This document shows positions 1 through 7,104 of a stretch of DNA of 64,000 nt, piece after piece; position 1 is the stretch's first letter, and every line of letters starts with the position of its first letter. A program made the position numbers and the translations under genes. This DNA comes from an uncultured Flavobacteriales bacterium (lineage in GTDB: Bacteria > Bacteroidota > Bacteroidia > Flavobacteriales_G > Salibacteraceae), in the NCBI GenBank assembly GCA_937121175.1, contig CAKZKD010000028.1, positions 124,001 to 188,000 on the forward strand. Direction: 5' to 3'. The notes under the pieces were generated by a model that worked only from the letters and a program-made list of their open reading frames with translations, searched no databases and was not told the DNA's origin.

Positions 1-1289
1 ACTTTATGGAGGTTGCCAAAATGCGTGCAGCCAGAATGCTTTGGGCGAAACTGATAAAACAATTCAACCCTAAAAGTGAAAAATCCATGGCTCTGAGAAC
101 ACACAGCCAAACATCGGGATGGAGCCTTACCGAACAAGACCCATTTAATAATGTGGCTAGAACCTGCGTAGAAGCAATGGCTGCAGCAATGGGCGGAACC
201 CAATCGTTGCACACCAATGCATTGGACGAAGCTATTGCGCTCCCAACAGATTTTTCAGCCAGAATTGCTAGAAACACACAAATATTTTTACAGCAAGAGG
301 CTAACGTTACAGGTGTGGTTGACCCATGGGGAGGTTCTTATTATGTAGAAAAACTTACACACGATATTGCGCACAGAGCTTGGGAATTGATTCAAGAAGT
401 GGAGGAATTAGGTGGAATGGCCAAGGCTATTGAAACTGGATTACCAAAAATGAGAATTGAAGAAGCTGCAGCTAGGCGTCAGGCAAAAATTGACAGTGGG
501 ACTGATGTAATTGTTGGCGTCAATCGTTACGAAACAGATTCCAAAGAAGAAATTGAGCTATTAGAAGTCGATAACGAATCAGTCCGAAAATCACAAATTG
601 AAAGACTACAAAAACTGCGTGCCGAACGCAATGATTTAGAGGTTCAAACTGCGCTAAACAATTTAGCACAAGTTGCTGCCGGTGGAGAAGGAAACTTATT
701 GGCTGCTGCAATTGATTGCGCCAGAAAAAGAGCATCACTAGGTGAAATTAGCGATGCCATGGAAAAATCATTCGGCAGGTACAAGGCAGTAATTAAGAGT
801 ATTTCCGGCGTATATTCTTCAGAAGTTATGGAAGACAAAAATTTTATTGAAGCAAGAAGATTATCCGATGAGTTTTCGGAATTAGACGGAAGACGACCAC
901 GAATTATGGTTGCCAAAATGGGTCAGGATGGTCACGATAGAGGAGCTAAAGTCATTGCGACTTCTTTCGCCGACATAGGTTTTGACGTAGATATTGGCCC
1001 CTTGTTTCAGACGCCTAAAGAAGCTGCAAAACAGGCAATCGAAAATGATGTTCACATACTAGGCGTGTCAAGCTTGGCGGCCGGGCACAAAACACTAGTA
1101 CCTAAAGTTATTGAAGCGTTGAAGGAATTTGGTAGAGAAGACATTTTAGTTATTGCTGGAGGAGTAATTCCACCGAACGACTACGATTTTCTTTTCGAAA
1201 GCGGGGTTGCTGGGGTTTATGGACCTGGGACAAAAATCCCGAAAGCGGCGCAAGAAATTTTAAATATTTTAATTGAAGCATACAAGTAA
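1..1289 (+). CDS. mutB: Methylmalonyl-CoA mutase large subunit, C-terminal part (5' end outside window)
   Basis: Adenosylcobalamin-dependent enzyme that interconverts succinyl-CoA and (R)-methylmalonyl-CoA. The reading frame is open back to the window edge, and the codon before the first ATG (position 6) encodes F, giving [15 protein letters not shown], an internal motif of the TIM-barrel domain, so the true start lies upstream. The 427 visible residues cover the end of the substrate barrel ([21 protein letters not shown]) and the whole C-terminal B12-binding domain. The cobalt-ligand His is at about residue 310 of the fragment, in DGHDRGAK, and a Rossmann-like [12 protein letters not shown] and AGGVIPP follow. 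Full-length family members have about 710 residues. The GTPase chaperone MeaB is encoded at 21.7 kb. The assignment is very secure. Confidence 0.95.
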   Translation, partial: FMEVAKMRAARMLWAKLIKQFNPKSEKSMALRTHSQTSGWSLTEQDPFNNVARTCVEAMAAAMGGTQSLHTNALDEAIALPTDFSARIARNTQIFLQQEANVTGVVDPWGGSYYVEKLTHDIAHRAWELIQEVEELGGMAKAIETGLPKMRIEEAAARRQAKIDSGTDVIVGVNRYETDSKEEIELLEVDNESVRKSQIERLQKLRAERNDLEVQTALNNLAQVAAGGEGNLLAAAIDCARKRASLGEISDAMEKSFGRYKAVIKSISGVYSSEVMEDKNFIEARRLSDEFSELDGRRPRIMVAKMGQDGHDRGAKVIATSFADIGFDVDIGPLFQTPKEAAKQAIENDVHILGVSSLAAGHKTLVPKVIEALKEFGREDILVIAGGVIPPNDYDFLFESGVAGVYGPGTKIPKAAQEILNILIEAYK

Positions 1290-1294
1290 TTACC

Positions 1295-1627
1295 ATGTTA
1301 GGATTAGGCGGATTTAAAGAAAAAATAGAACAAGCAAAAATTAAGGCGGAAGAAACTAAACAACGATTAGACTCTGTTCATGTTGATGGTTCTTCAGGAG
1401 AATACGTGCGCGTAATTTCTACTGCCAACAGTAGAATTGTTCAGATATTATTGAATGACGAAGCCAAAACTTTTGGTGCCGACGAATTGAGCAGACACAC
1501 GCTTGTTGCTACCAATAATGCTCTGGAAAAAGCACGGAACATTCACGACACTGAAATGGCAGCAGTGGCGAGGGATGCTATGCCGAATATTCCCGGAATG
1601 CCTAGCCTAGGCAATATGTTTAAATAA
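1295..1627 (+). CDS. YbaB/EbfC family nucleoid-associated DNA-binding protein
   Basis: A 110-residue protein of the size and pattern of the YbaB/EbfC family. The N-terminal helix is basic and charged (about residues 6-30: KEKIEQAKIKAEETKQRLD), followed by the short beta section (VDGSSGEYVRVISTANSRIVQILLNDE) and a C-terminal helix ending in the usual MP-rich tail (AMPNIPGMPSLGNMFK). Family members form dimers that bind DNA with low specificity and influence nucleoid structure. It starts 5 bp after the mutase stop codon, so the two are probably cotranscribed. The usual dnaX or recR neighbours of ybaB are absent, as is common for Bacteroidota paralogues. I infer the DNA-binding role from the family only. 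Confidence 0.8.
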   Translation: MLGLGGFKEKIEQAKIKAEETKQRLDSVHVDGSSGEYVRVISTANSRIVQILLNDEAKTFGADELSRHTLVATNNALEKARNIHDTEMAAVARDAMPNIPGMPSLGNMFK

Positions 1628-1668
1628 AAAAACAGCACTCCACTCACAACTTCTAAAACTCACTCAGC

Positions 1669-2436
1669 ATGGAAATTTTCTTACTCCCTGAAACCTACAT
1701 CGCCTTATTAACTTTAACCTTTCTTGAAATCGTATTGGGTGTCGATAATATCATATTCATATCCATTCTAGCCAACCGATTACCAAAAGAAGAAAGAGCC
1801 AAAACCAGAAATACAGGACTAATGCTGGCATTAATTTTCCGAATTGGATTGCTCTTAGGCATTTCATGGATAATTGGATTTTCGGAACCTCTGTTCAGCA
1901 TTTTTGGACATGGAGTTAGCGGACGCGATATTATTTTGGCCGTTGGCGGATTGTTTTTAATTGCCAAAAGCACCAGTGAAATTCACCATAAAATGGAAGG
2001 TGAAGAAGAACATCATGACTCAAATAAACCTGCGAAATCTGGAGCAAAAATCATACTCCAAATCATTGCAATGGATATTATTTTTTCATTTGATTCTATT
2101 CTGACCGCCGTAGGACTTACTCAACAAATTGCCATTATGATTATTGCTGTGGTAATAGCTATGATGGTCATGATGTCTTTTGCAGGAAGAATAGCCGACT
2201 TCATTCAAGGTCATCCGACAATGGAGATTTTAGCCTTGTCCTTTTTGATTTTAATAGGGTTTATGTTGGTTTTAGATGGAGCTGGAGTTCATGTTCCAAA
2301 AGGCTACATCTACTTCGCAGTGTTCTTCTCTTTAGTGGTAGAAGTTCTCAATATTCAAATTAGAGATCGTAGCAAAGCCAAAAAGTTACGATTGAAAAGA
2401 AAAATTAAAGCGGCTGAAGAAAATTCAGCTAATTAG
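1669..2436 (+). CDS. TerC family integral membrane protein
   Basis: The 255-residue polytopic membrane protein has about seven hydrophobic segments and the TerC hallmarks: an acidic intramembrane motif early in the protein (EIVLGVDNIIFISI, residues 20-33) and a second one in the middle (AMDIIFSFDSILTAVGL). The conserved Asp residues in these segments are thought to bind metal ions. Members are linked to tellurite resistance and, for several bacterial relatives, to manganese export or metallation of secreted enzymes; the substrate here is unknown. A histidine/acid-rich loop (EGEEEHHDSN) lies between the two halves. The stop codon overlaps the stop of the convergent downstream gene by 4 nt. The family call is strong and the function is inferred. 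Confidence 0.88.
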   Translation: MEIFLLPETYIALLTLTFLEIVLGVDNIIFISILANRLPKEERAKTRNTGLMLALIFRIGLLLGISWIIGFSEPLFSIFGHGVSGRDIILAVGGLFLIAKSTSEIHHKMEGEEEHHDSNKPAKSGAKIILQIIAMDIIFSFDSILTAVGLTQQIAIMIIAVVIAMMVMMSFAGRIADFIQGHPTMEILALSFLILIGFMLVLDGAGVHVPKGYIYFAVFFSLVVEVLNIQIRDRSKAKKLRLKRKIKAAEENSAN

Positions 2437-3635
2437 AAGCGGTACAATAAACCTGTGTGAAGGTTTAAATTATCCAAATGTCCTTCAAAATAAGTTGGAT
2501 TATTACTCCACAACCCAAACTCATACGCTGGCTTTATGCGTGCCGAAATAGTTGAGGTTAGCGCTACATCAACACCCGCTCCTACAGAAAGATTGATTTG
2601 GGAAAGCCCCTTAGATTCTGCAATAAGTACATTCTTCTTCTGGAAGGTACTATGCATGTTTTGCTCGCCATTTGAAGTAAAATTCAGACTGGAGCCAATG
2701 GAAACAAAAGGGGAAACTTTTCCTAAATCCAAACTATAATTCAGGTGAAGAGGCACTGAAAGAACAGACCTTGATACAACAGTAGATATCGTATCCATAT
2801 CCGTTTCTTGAACAAAATCGCTGCTATAAAATGCCTGAACATCATCTTCTCCAGAAACAATCCATTCTAAACGTTGAATTTCTTTCTCGTATATATGTTC
2901 AACCGCGTACCTGGCAGTTCCACTCATTTCATTATACGCCACACCCATTTCTAGGCTTATACCATTTTTGAATTGAACTCCGGCATATACGTTGCCTCCA
3001 ACTCCCCAAACCAACGATTTATTTTCACTGACCAATTCAGAGTTAATATGTGTAGTGAAGGTTTCAGAAGTAAATTCCTGGGCAAAATTTCTGTTATAAT
3101 AATTGGATACGCCGAAAGCAGGCTGAAACCCGAGACCAACGTAATAATTGAATTTTTTTAAATTCAAATCATTAGCTAAGGCGTATTCTACATTTCCTGT
3201 TTCAACGATTGAACTATTGACAAAGGGTCTCGGCTCCATAAAGGAAACATTGTTCACCTGCAGATTTCCTCTGGAAGGTATCAAAACTTCATGGCTTGCT
3301 CCTGCAACTGTAGGTTGAAAATCCGCCAAGGTTCCTTTATTTAGAACATTCAAATCTTCTTCAAGCAAATTGGCATCCACCTCAAAACTCTCAAATGCAT
3401 AATTATCGAATGCTTGTCGTGCAAAATTTCGTTCAGAAATACCGGCGTAGCTATCTGCTATTCTGGCATCTACCCGTTTTGTGCGAATTTCATTGTTCGC
3501 CAAGTACTTGGCCGCTTTGGAGCCCGAAACTTCATAGCGTACATACCAATTGAAAGCAATAAAGGAAGCAATAAATAGCGAAGCAATGCTTACAGCAAAT
3601 GCGTTACTAGACATATTTTTATCCCCTATCTTCAT
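2433..3635 (-). CDS. Hypothetical membrane-anchored protein with C-terminal beta-barrel-like domain
   Basis: I do not recognise a named family. The 400-residue product begins with a short basic stretch and one hydrophobic segment (about residues 9-30, FAVSIASLFIASFIAFNW) that could be an uncleaved signal anchor. A polar region of about 110 residues follows. From about residue 150 to the end there are alternating amphipathic strands with aromatic girdles (YYVGLGFQPAFG, GISLEMGVAYNEMSG, LHLNYSLDLGKVSPFVSIGSSL, LHTGLLYRF), the pattern of small Bacteroidota outer-membrane beta-barrels, with a C-terminal Phe. A TM anchor joined to a barrel is odd; the start could instead be the second Met (residue 8). 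It is transcribed alone and converges on terC. Confidence 0.6.
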   Translation of the reverse strand: MKIGDKNMSSNAFAVSIASLFIASFIAFNWYVRYEVSGSKAAKYLANNEIRTKRVDARIADSYAGISERNFARQAFDNYAFESFEVDANLLEEDLNVLNKGTLADFQPTVAGASHEVLIPSRGNLQVNNVSFMEPRPFVNSSIVETGNVEYALANDLNLKKFNYYVGLGFQPAFGVSNYYNRNFAQEFTSETFTTHINSELVSENKSLVWGVGGNVYAGVQFKNGISLEMGVAYNEMSGTARYAVEHIYEKEIQRLEWIVSGEDDVQAFYSSDFVQETDMDTISTVVSRSVLSVPLHLNYSLDLGKVSPFVSIGSSLNFTSNGEQNMHSTFQKKNVLIAESKGLSQINLSVGAGVDVALTSTISARIKPAYEFGLWSNNPTYFEGHLDNLNLHTGLLYRF

Positions 3636-3760
3636 TTGTTCCCCTAAATTTATAGACCACTAAAATGTGATTTTTTTAATGGATTCACGTTCATTTTTTA
3701 TGAACCATTGTTAATAGATTCCTACGTTGAGAATCTTACTAATATCAAAGGAACATAAGT

Positions 3761-4348
3761 CTAAGACAATCTTGCTTTGAATTCGTTTAGCAGCTCCTTA
3801 TGACGATTTTTAGCGTACCACAAATGCATCTCTTCGGATACTTTTTCGTAGCTAAAATCGTCTGCAGATTTTTTGTCTAGATACCACTCTTGCAATTCTT
3901 GTGGTCTTGGTCCCCAATCCCAAAGTGGCTCGAAGGTTTCAGAATCAAATGCAATTAACTTTGGTATAGACCTGCCACCATTCGTCAGAAACTCATCTAT
4001 CAAGTCCAGGTTTTCGTCTCTAAGAATCAACCTTAATTCAATACCTGCTGCATCCGCAATTTTTTTCAACGGAACTAAGTTCTGTCCTACATCACCACAC
4101 CAAGCTTCCACGATCATTAACCAGTTTACTTTCTTACCAGAGTCAAGTTGTTGAGCGTCTTCCTCGTTCAATTTAAATATTTTTTGCCACTTGTGTATGC
4201 GCTGAGCGGCCATTTTAGTATGATGCGCCATAGTCTCAGACTGATTTGGCCCAGTTGTTTTTCCTTCTTCTACCAATCTTTCAAGCAACGAAATGTACTC
4301 CTCGTAACTCATTGATTTCTCCCACTTATCTCTTACTAAATTGCTCAT
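3761..4348 (-). CDS. Thioredoxin-fold protein with single active-site cysteine
   Basis: A 195-residue cytoplasmic protein resembling the thioredoxin family proteins common in Bacteroidota. An N-terminal helical stretch (residues 1-70) precedes a thioredoxin-like core: a hydrophobic strand and active-site loop (LMIVEAWCGDVGQN), then RLILRDEN, and the cis-Pro region (GGRSIPKLIAFD). The usual CxxC is replaced by CGDV, so only the first Cys is retained, which argues against a classical dithiol oxidoreductase. A monothiol or peroxide/thiol-handling role is possible. It lies downstream of yaaA on the same strand (68 bp gap), so the two may be cotranscribed, which would fit an oxidative-stress theme. 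Function is inferred. Confidence 0.7.
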   Translation of the reverse strand: MSNLVRDKWEKSMSYEEYISLLERLVEEGKTTGPNQSETMAHHTKMAAQRIHKWQKIFKLNEEDAQQLDSGKKVNWLMIVEAWCGDVGQNLVPLKKIADAAGIELRLILRDENLDLIDEFLTNGGRSIPKLIAFDSETFEPLWDWGPRPQELQEWYLDKKSADDFSYEKVSEEMHLWYAKNRHKELLNEFKARLS

Positions 4349-4416
4349 CGTTCATATTTTATGCTGCAAATTTCAATCAACTTTATTCTACAAACTGTAA
4401 CCTTCGGTACAATCCA

Positions 4417-5190
4417 CTATTCATTATCTCTTGTGAATACCCATTTGTTTTCAGCTGACAATTCGGCATTGTAAATGTATCCTTCGTAATCAAAAGCTTT
4501 AATATCTTCAACGGTATCCACCTTGTTTTTAATTATGAATCGACTCATTAGCCCTCGAGCCTTCTTTGCGAAAAATGAAATCACTTTGTACTTGCCATTC
4601 TTCTTATCCATAAAAACTGGCTGGATAATTTCACCCTTTATGGCTTTGGCAGAAAGCACATGGAAATATTCATCACTGGCTAAATTTAATAAAACAGCAT
4701 TTTCATGTTGTTCTAATTCTGCGTTAATAATATCAGTTACTCTGTTTTTCCAAAAGGCATAAACATCCTTGCCCCTTTTGGTTTTTAGTTTGGTTCCCAT
4801 TTCTAGTCGGTACGGCATTATTTGGTCTGTTGGTTTTAAAATACCATACAGACCTGACAAAATTCTAAAATGTTCAATTGCAAACTCATCATCGGCAGCA
4901 GAAAAATCTTGCGCATTCAACCCCACATAAACATCCCCTTGGAATGAGGTTAGTGCTGATCTTGTTTGACTTGATTTATGTTCTTGATTCCAAACCTGAT
5001 TTCGTTCGTAATTTAACTCTGCCAAGTTTCTACTTATGGATTGTAGCTCCATCAATTTCTTTACGCTTTTCTTCTTCAACGCTTCCATGAGCTTAGCAGA
5101 TTCTTCAACGAGTTGTGGGGTAGTTTTTAGTTGTAACGCTCTGCTATTTTCAAAGTCTAACGTTTTTGATGGAGATACGATTGTAATCAT
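4417..5190 (-). CDS. yaaA: Peroxide stress protein YaaA (DUF328)
   Basis: The 257-residue protein has the near-invariant YaaA start (MITIVSPSKTLDFE) and internal family blocks: ALTSFQGDVYVGLNA around residues 80-95, LSGLYGILKPTDQIMPYRLEMGTKL, and the C-terminal HVLSAKAIKGEIIQPVF and FFAKKARGLMSRFI. In E. coli, YaaA limits free iron and DNA damage during hydrogen peroxide stress and has been reported to bind DNA. Length agrees with the family (about 255). The upstream region is shared divergently with a 48-codon ORF. The identification is strong. Confidence 0.92.
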   Translation of the reverse strand: MITIVSPSKTLDFENSRALQLKTTPQLVEESAKLMEALKKKSVKKLMELQSISRNLAELNYERNQVWNQEHKSSQTRSALTSFQGDVYVGLNAQDFSAADDEFAIEHFRILSGLYGILKPTDQIMPYRLEMGTKLKTKRGKDVYAFWKNRVTDIINAELEQHENAVLLNLASDEYFHVLSAKAIKGEIIQPVFMDKKNGKYKVISFFAKKARGLMSRFIIKNKVDTVEDIKAFDYEGYIYNAELSAENKWVFTRDNE

Positions 5191-5287
5191 AATTTACTGA
5201 CTTAATTCATTTTAACACTAACACAGAAACAAATCTAAACCCTGATCCGTTCATAGATAGAACGTAAATTTTTAAAATTCACAAAAC

Positions 5288-5434
5288 ATGAAAAACTCAG
5301 TAGATAGATTAAAAAAAGCAGCAAAGAAGATTAAAGTAAAATTGGATAATAGAACGACAATTACGTTGGCTAACATCAACGCATTGGAAATTTGGAAAGA
5401 ACGATATCCTAATCTTCAAATAATATCGCAGTAA
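5288..5434 (+). CDS. Small hypothetical ORF, 48 codons
   Basis: An open frame from ATG at 5288 to TAA at 5434 encodes a basic N-terminal half (MKNSVDRLKKAAKKIKVKLD) followed by a more ordinary stretch ending in WKERYPNLQIISQ. It sits alone between the divergent yaaA and the Nudix gene, in about 290 bp otherwise lacking any gene. The Lys-rich helix could bind nucleic acid, but I recognise no family and there is no clear ribosome-binding site. Codon use (A/T-ending Lys, Ile and Asn) resembles the neighbours. It could be real or a chance ORF. Confidence 0.35.
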   Translation: MKNSVDRLKKAAKKIKVKLDNRTTITLANINALEIWKERYPNLQIISQ

Positions 5435-5483
5435 AATATCATGGGCATTTCAAATCAGAAATGTCCTTTTTATTGAAAACCAC

Positions 5484-6041
5484 CTAATATCCGTTTGCTT
5501 TTAACCATAGGCCAGCACAAACGGTTAGGCTGTCGTTTATTTCACCCTGTTCAATTCGTTGGACCAACTCATCAGTATTGCACTTATAGTGTTTGAGGTT
5601 TTCGGTTTGTTCGGGCTCAGGCTCGCCTACCAATTCACATTCGGTTGCTAAAAATAGCTGACATTCTTCGTCGGAAACTGAATTGCTCAAGTGCATATCA
5701 ATCACCTTTTTCCAAGTACCTGAAACCATACCCGTTTCTTCTTTCAATTCTCGCTTAGCTGCCTCCAACGGTATTTCGGAAATAGGACAACCGCCCGCAG
5801 GTATTTCCCAGCTGTATGACTTGTGAGGATACCTAAATTGCCCCACCAAGGTCAACAGCCCATTTTTATCAAACGCTATGATTCCTATTGCTATGTTTTT
5901 AAAATGTACTTCCCCGTAAACACCTTTTTCGCCTCCTGGCGTAATAACATCGTTGTGTTTTACTTCAATCCAGTTGTTTTCATACACACTTTCAGATTTT
6001 TTGGTGATCCAATCATTGGGAGAAGTAGGTAACAATTTCAT
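5484..6041 (-). CDS. Nudix hydrolase, ADP-ribose pyrophosphatase-like
   Basis: The 185-residue protein contains a complete Nudix box, GX5EX7REUXEEXGU, spanning GGCPISE through REL, KEE and TGM at about residues 80-102. It is preceded by the ADP-ribose pyrophosphatase-type beta strand (LTLVGQFRYPHKSYSWEIPAGG). Nudix enzymes hydrolyse nucleoside diphosphates linked to another group, using metal bound by the REUXEE glutamates. The QFRYP...WEIPAGG context favours ADP-ribose or a related NDP-sugar. It is transcribed divergently from the Smr gene, with about 64 bp between starts. The exact substrate cannot be read from sequence. Confidence 0.88.
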   Translation of the reverse strand: MKLLPTSPNDWITKKSESVYENNWIEVKHNDVITPGGEKGVYGEVHFKNIAIGIIAFDKNGLLTLVGQFRYPHKSYSWEIPAGGCPISEIPLEAAKRELKEETGMVSGTWKKVIDMHLSNSVSDEECQLFLATECELVGEPEPEQTENLKHYKCNTDELVQRIEQGEINDSLTVCAGLWLKANGY

Positions 6042-6105
6042 TTCAAATTAGATTTTGAACAATAATAAACTCTCTTAATTAGATTCGAGAAATTAGATTT
6101 GCACT

Positions 6106-6672
6106 ATGCAATTTGCAATTGGAAATAAAGTCAAAATTACTGATGAAAATGCAGAGGGTACCGTAGTATCAATTCAAAATGACCAAATAAAAGTTGATGT
6201 TGATGGGTTTGATTTTATGTACAAACCCAGTGAACTAATTTTAATTTCTGAATTTGAGAATCTCACTAAGCTATACGAAAATCATATACCAACTCAGTCG
6301 AATATAAAAACGGAAGACAAACCCAGTAAAAAACCTAAAGAACCTTTTAGCAATGCTGTTGAATTGGGGCGTGTTAGAGGTAAAAGAAACACTAAAAATA
6401 TTCTCGAATTTGATTTACACATTCACGATTTGCTTGTAAAACACAGCCACATGAGCTCTGGTGAAATGCTGAACTACCAACTTGATTATGCAGTAAATTG
6501 CCTTGAGGAAGCCATTAAAAAGAATGAGGCAATAGTCGTTTTTATTCACGGCATAGGCAAAGGAGTGCTAAAAGTGGAACTACACCAAATTTTCAAAGCG
6601 TATGGCTTAGACTTTCATGATGGTTTTATGCAAGAATATGGTTACGGAGCCACCAGAGTAGAGCTTCGCTGA
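6106..6672 (+). CDS. Smr domain protein with N-terminal DUF2027-like region
   Basis: The 188-residue product has an N-terminal beta-rich section (residues 1-50: IGNKVKITDENAEGTVVSIQ...VDVDGFDFMYKPSEL), as in the short DUF2027/Smr proteins of Bacteroidota. A Lys/Pro-rich linker (about residues 65-80) and an Smr domain follow (residues 100-188). The Smr domain shows the family pattern: an FDLHIHDLL strand, a helix AVNCLEEAIKKN, the IVVFIHGIGKGVLK loop matching the HGxGxGxL signature, and the ending YGYGATRVEL. Smr domains are nucleases or nucleic-acid binders associated with MutS2 and ribosome rescue. A TAnnTTTG box at 6094-6101 ends only 5 nt before the ATG, so the transcript may have almost no leader. 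Confidence 0.82.
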   Translation: MQFAIGNKVKITDENAEGTVVSIQNDQIKVDVDGFDFMYKPSELILISEFENLTKLYENHIPTQSNIKTEDKPSKKPKEPFSNAVELGRVRGKRNTKNILEFDLHIHDLLVKHSHMSSGEMLNYQLDYAVNCLEEAIKKNEAIVVFIHGIGKGVLKVELHQIFKAYGLDFHDGFMQEYGYGATRVELR

Positions 6673-6686
6673 TTGAAGTTAATCCT

Positions 6687-6694
6687 TAATTTTG
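6687..6694 (+). promoter_or_regulatory. Bacteroidota -7 box in front of rnpB
   Basis: TAATTTTG matches the Bacteroidota -7 consensus TAnnTTTG. It ends six bases before position 6701, where the RNase P P1 helix begins, which places the transcription start exactly where the mature RNA should start. No good -33 TTG is visible at the usual spacing. Confidence 0.6.
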
Positions 6695-6700
6695 CGATGC

Positions 6701-7027
6701 TGTAAATTGTTCTATCGCTTCATTTAATTGAAGAGGAAAGTCCAGACACCACAGAGTACCATACCACTTGAAAAAGTGGGCAGAAATACGGAAGTATTTT
6801 TGACAGAAAGTGCAACAGAAAATAAACCGCTTCAATTGAATTGAAGTAAGGGTGAAAAGGTGCGGTAAGAGCGCACCGTAGATTCAGTAATGAATTTAGC
6901 TTGGTAAACCTTTTGGGGTGCAAGATCATGTAAACCAGAGCTTAGAGTTACTCGCTCAATCTGGAGGGTAGATCGCACAGATAAATGATAGATTAAAAAC
7001 AGAATCTGGCTTATTTCATTTTACAGT
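6701..7027 (+). ncRNA. rnpB: RNase P RNA, bacterial type A
   Basis: Catalytic RNA that removes 5' leaders from tRNA precursors. The universally conserved blocks occur in order: GAGGAAAGTCC at 6733-6743, the ACAGAAAGTGC...ACAGAAAATA block near 6803-6824, AGGGTGAAAAGGTGCGGTAAG around 6847-6868 followed by GAGCGCACC, GGTAAACC near 6903, and AGATAAATGA followed by ACAGAATCTGGCTTAT near 6980-7014. The ends pair as P1 (TGTAAA at 6701 with TTTACA ending at 7025). P2 carries a compensatory change: CCAGA (6742-6746) pairs with TCTGG (7005-7009) where most bacteria have CCGGG/CCCGG. A -7 box lies just upstream and a terminator follows. No protein-coding ORF on the plus strand fits here. Confidence 0.95.
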
Positions 7028-7029
7028 AC

Positions 7030-7057
7030 AAAAAAGAGCTTTTACGGCTCTTTTTTT
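7030..7057 (+). terminator. Rho-independent terminator of rnpB
   Basis: AAAAAGAGC pairs with GCTCTTTTT around a seven-base loop, and the descending arm runs into a tract of T residues. It starts within a few bases of the 3' end of the RNase P RNA. Confidence 0.85.
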
Positions 7058-7104
7058 ATGAATCACATTTTTGTAATATCTTGTGAGACCAATAATTCCA
7101 AAAA

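Noticed and set aside
6720-6929. A minus-strand 69-codon ORF inside the RNase P RNA gene
   Set aside because: The sequence is fully explained by conserved RNase P RNA blocks on the plus strand; the ORF is a chance reading frame.
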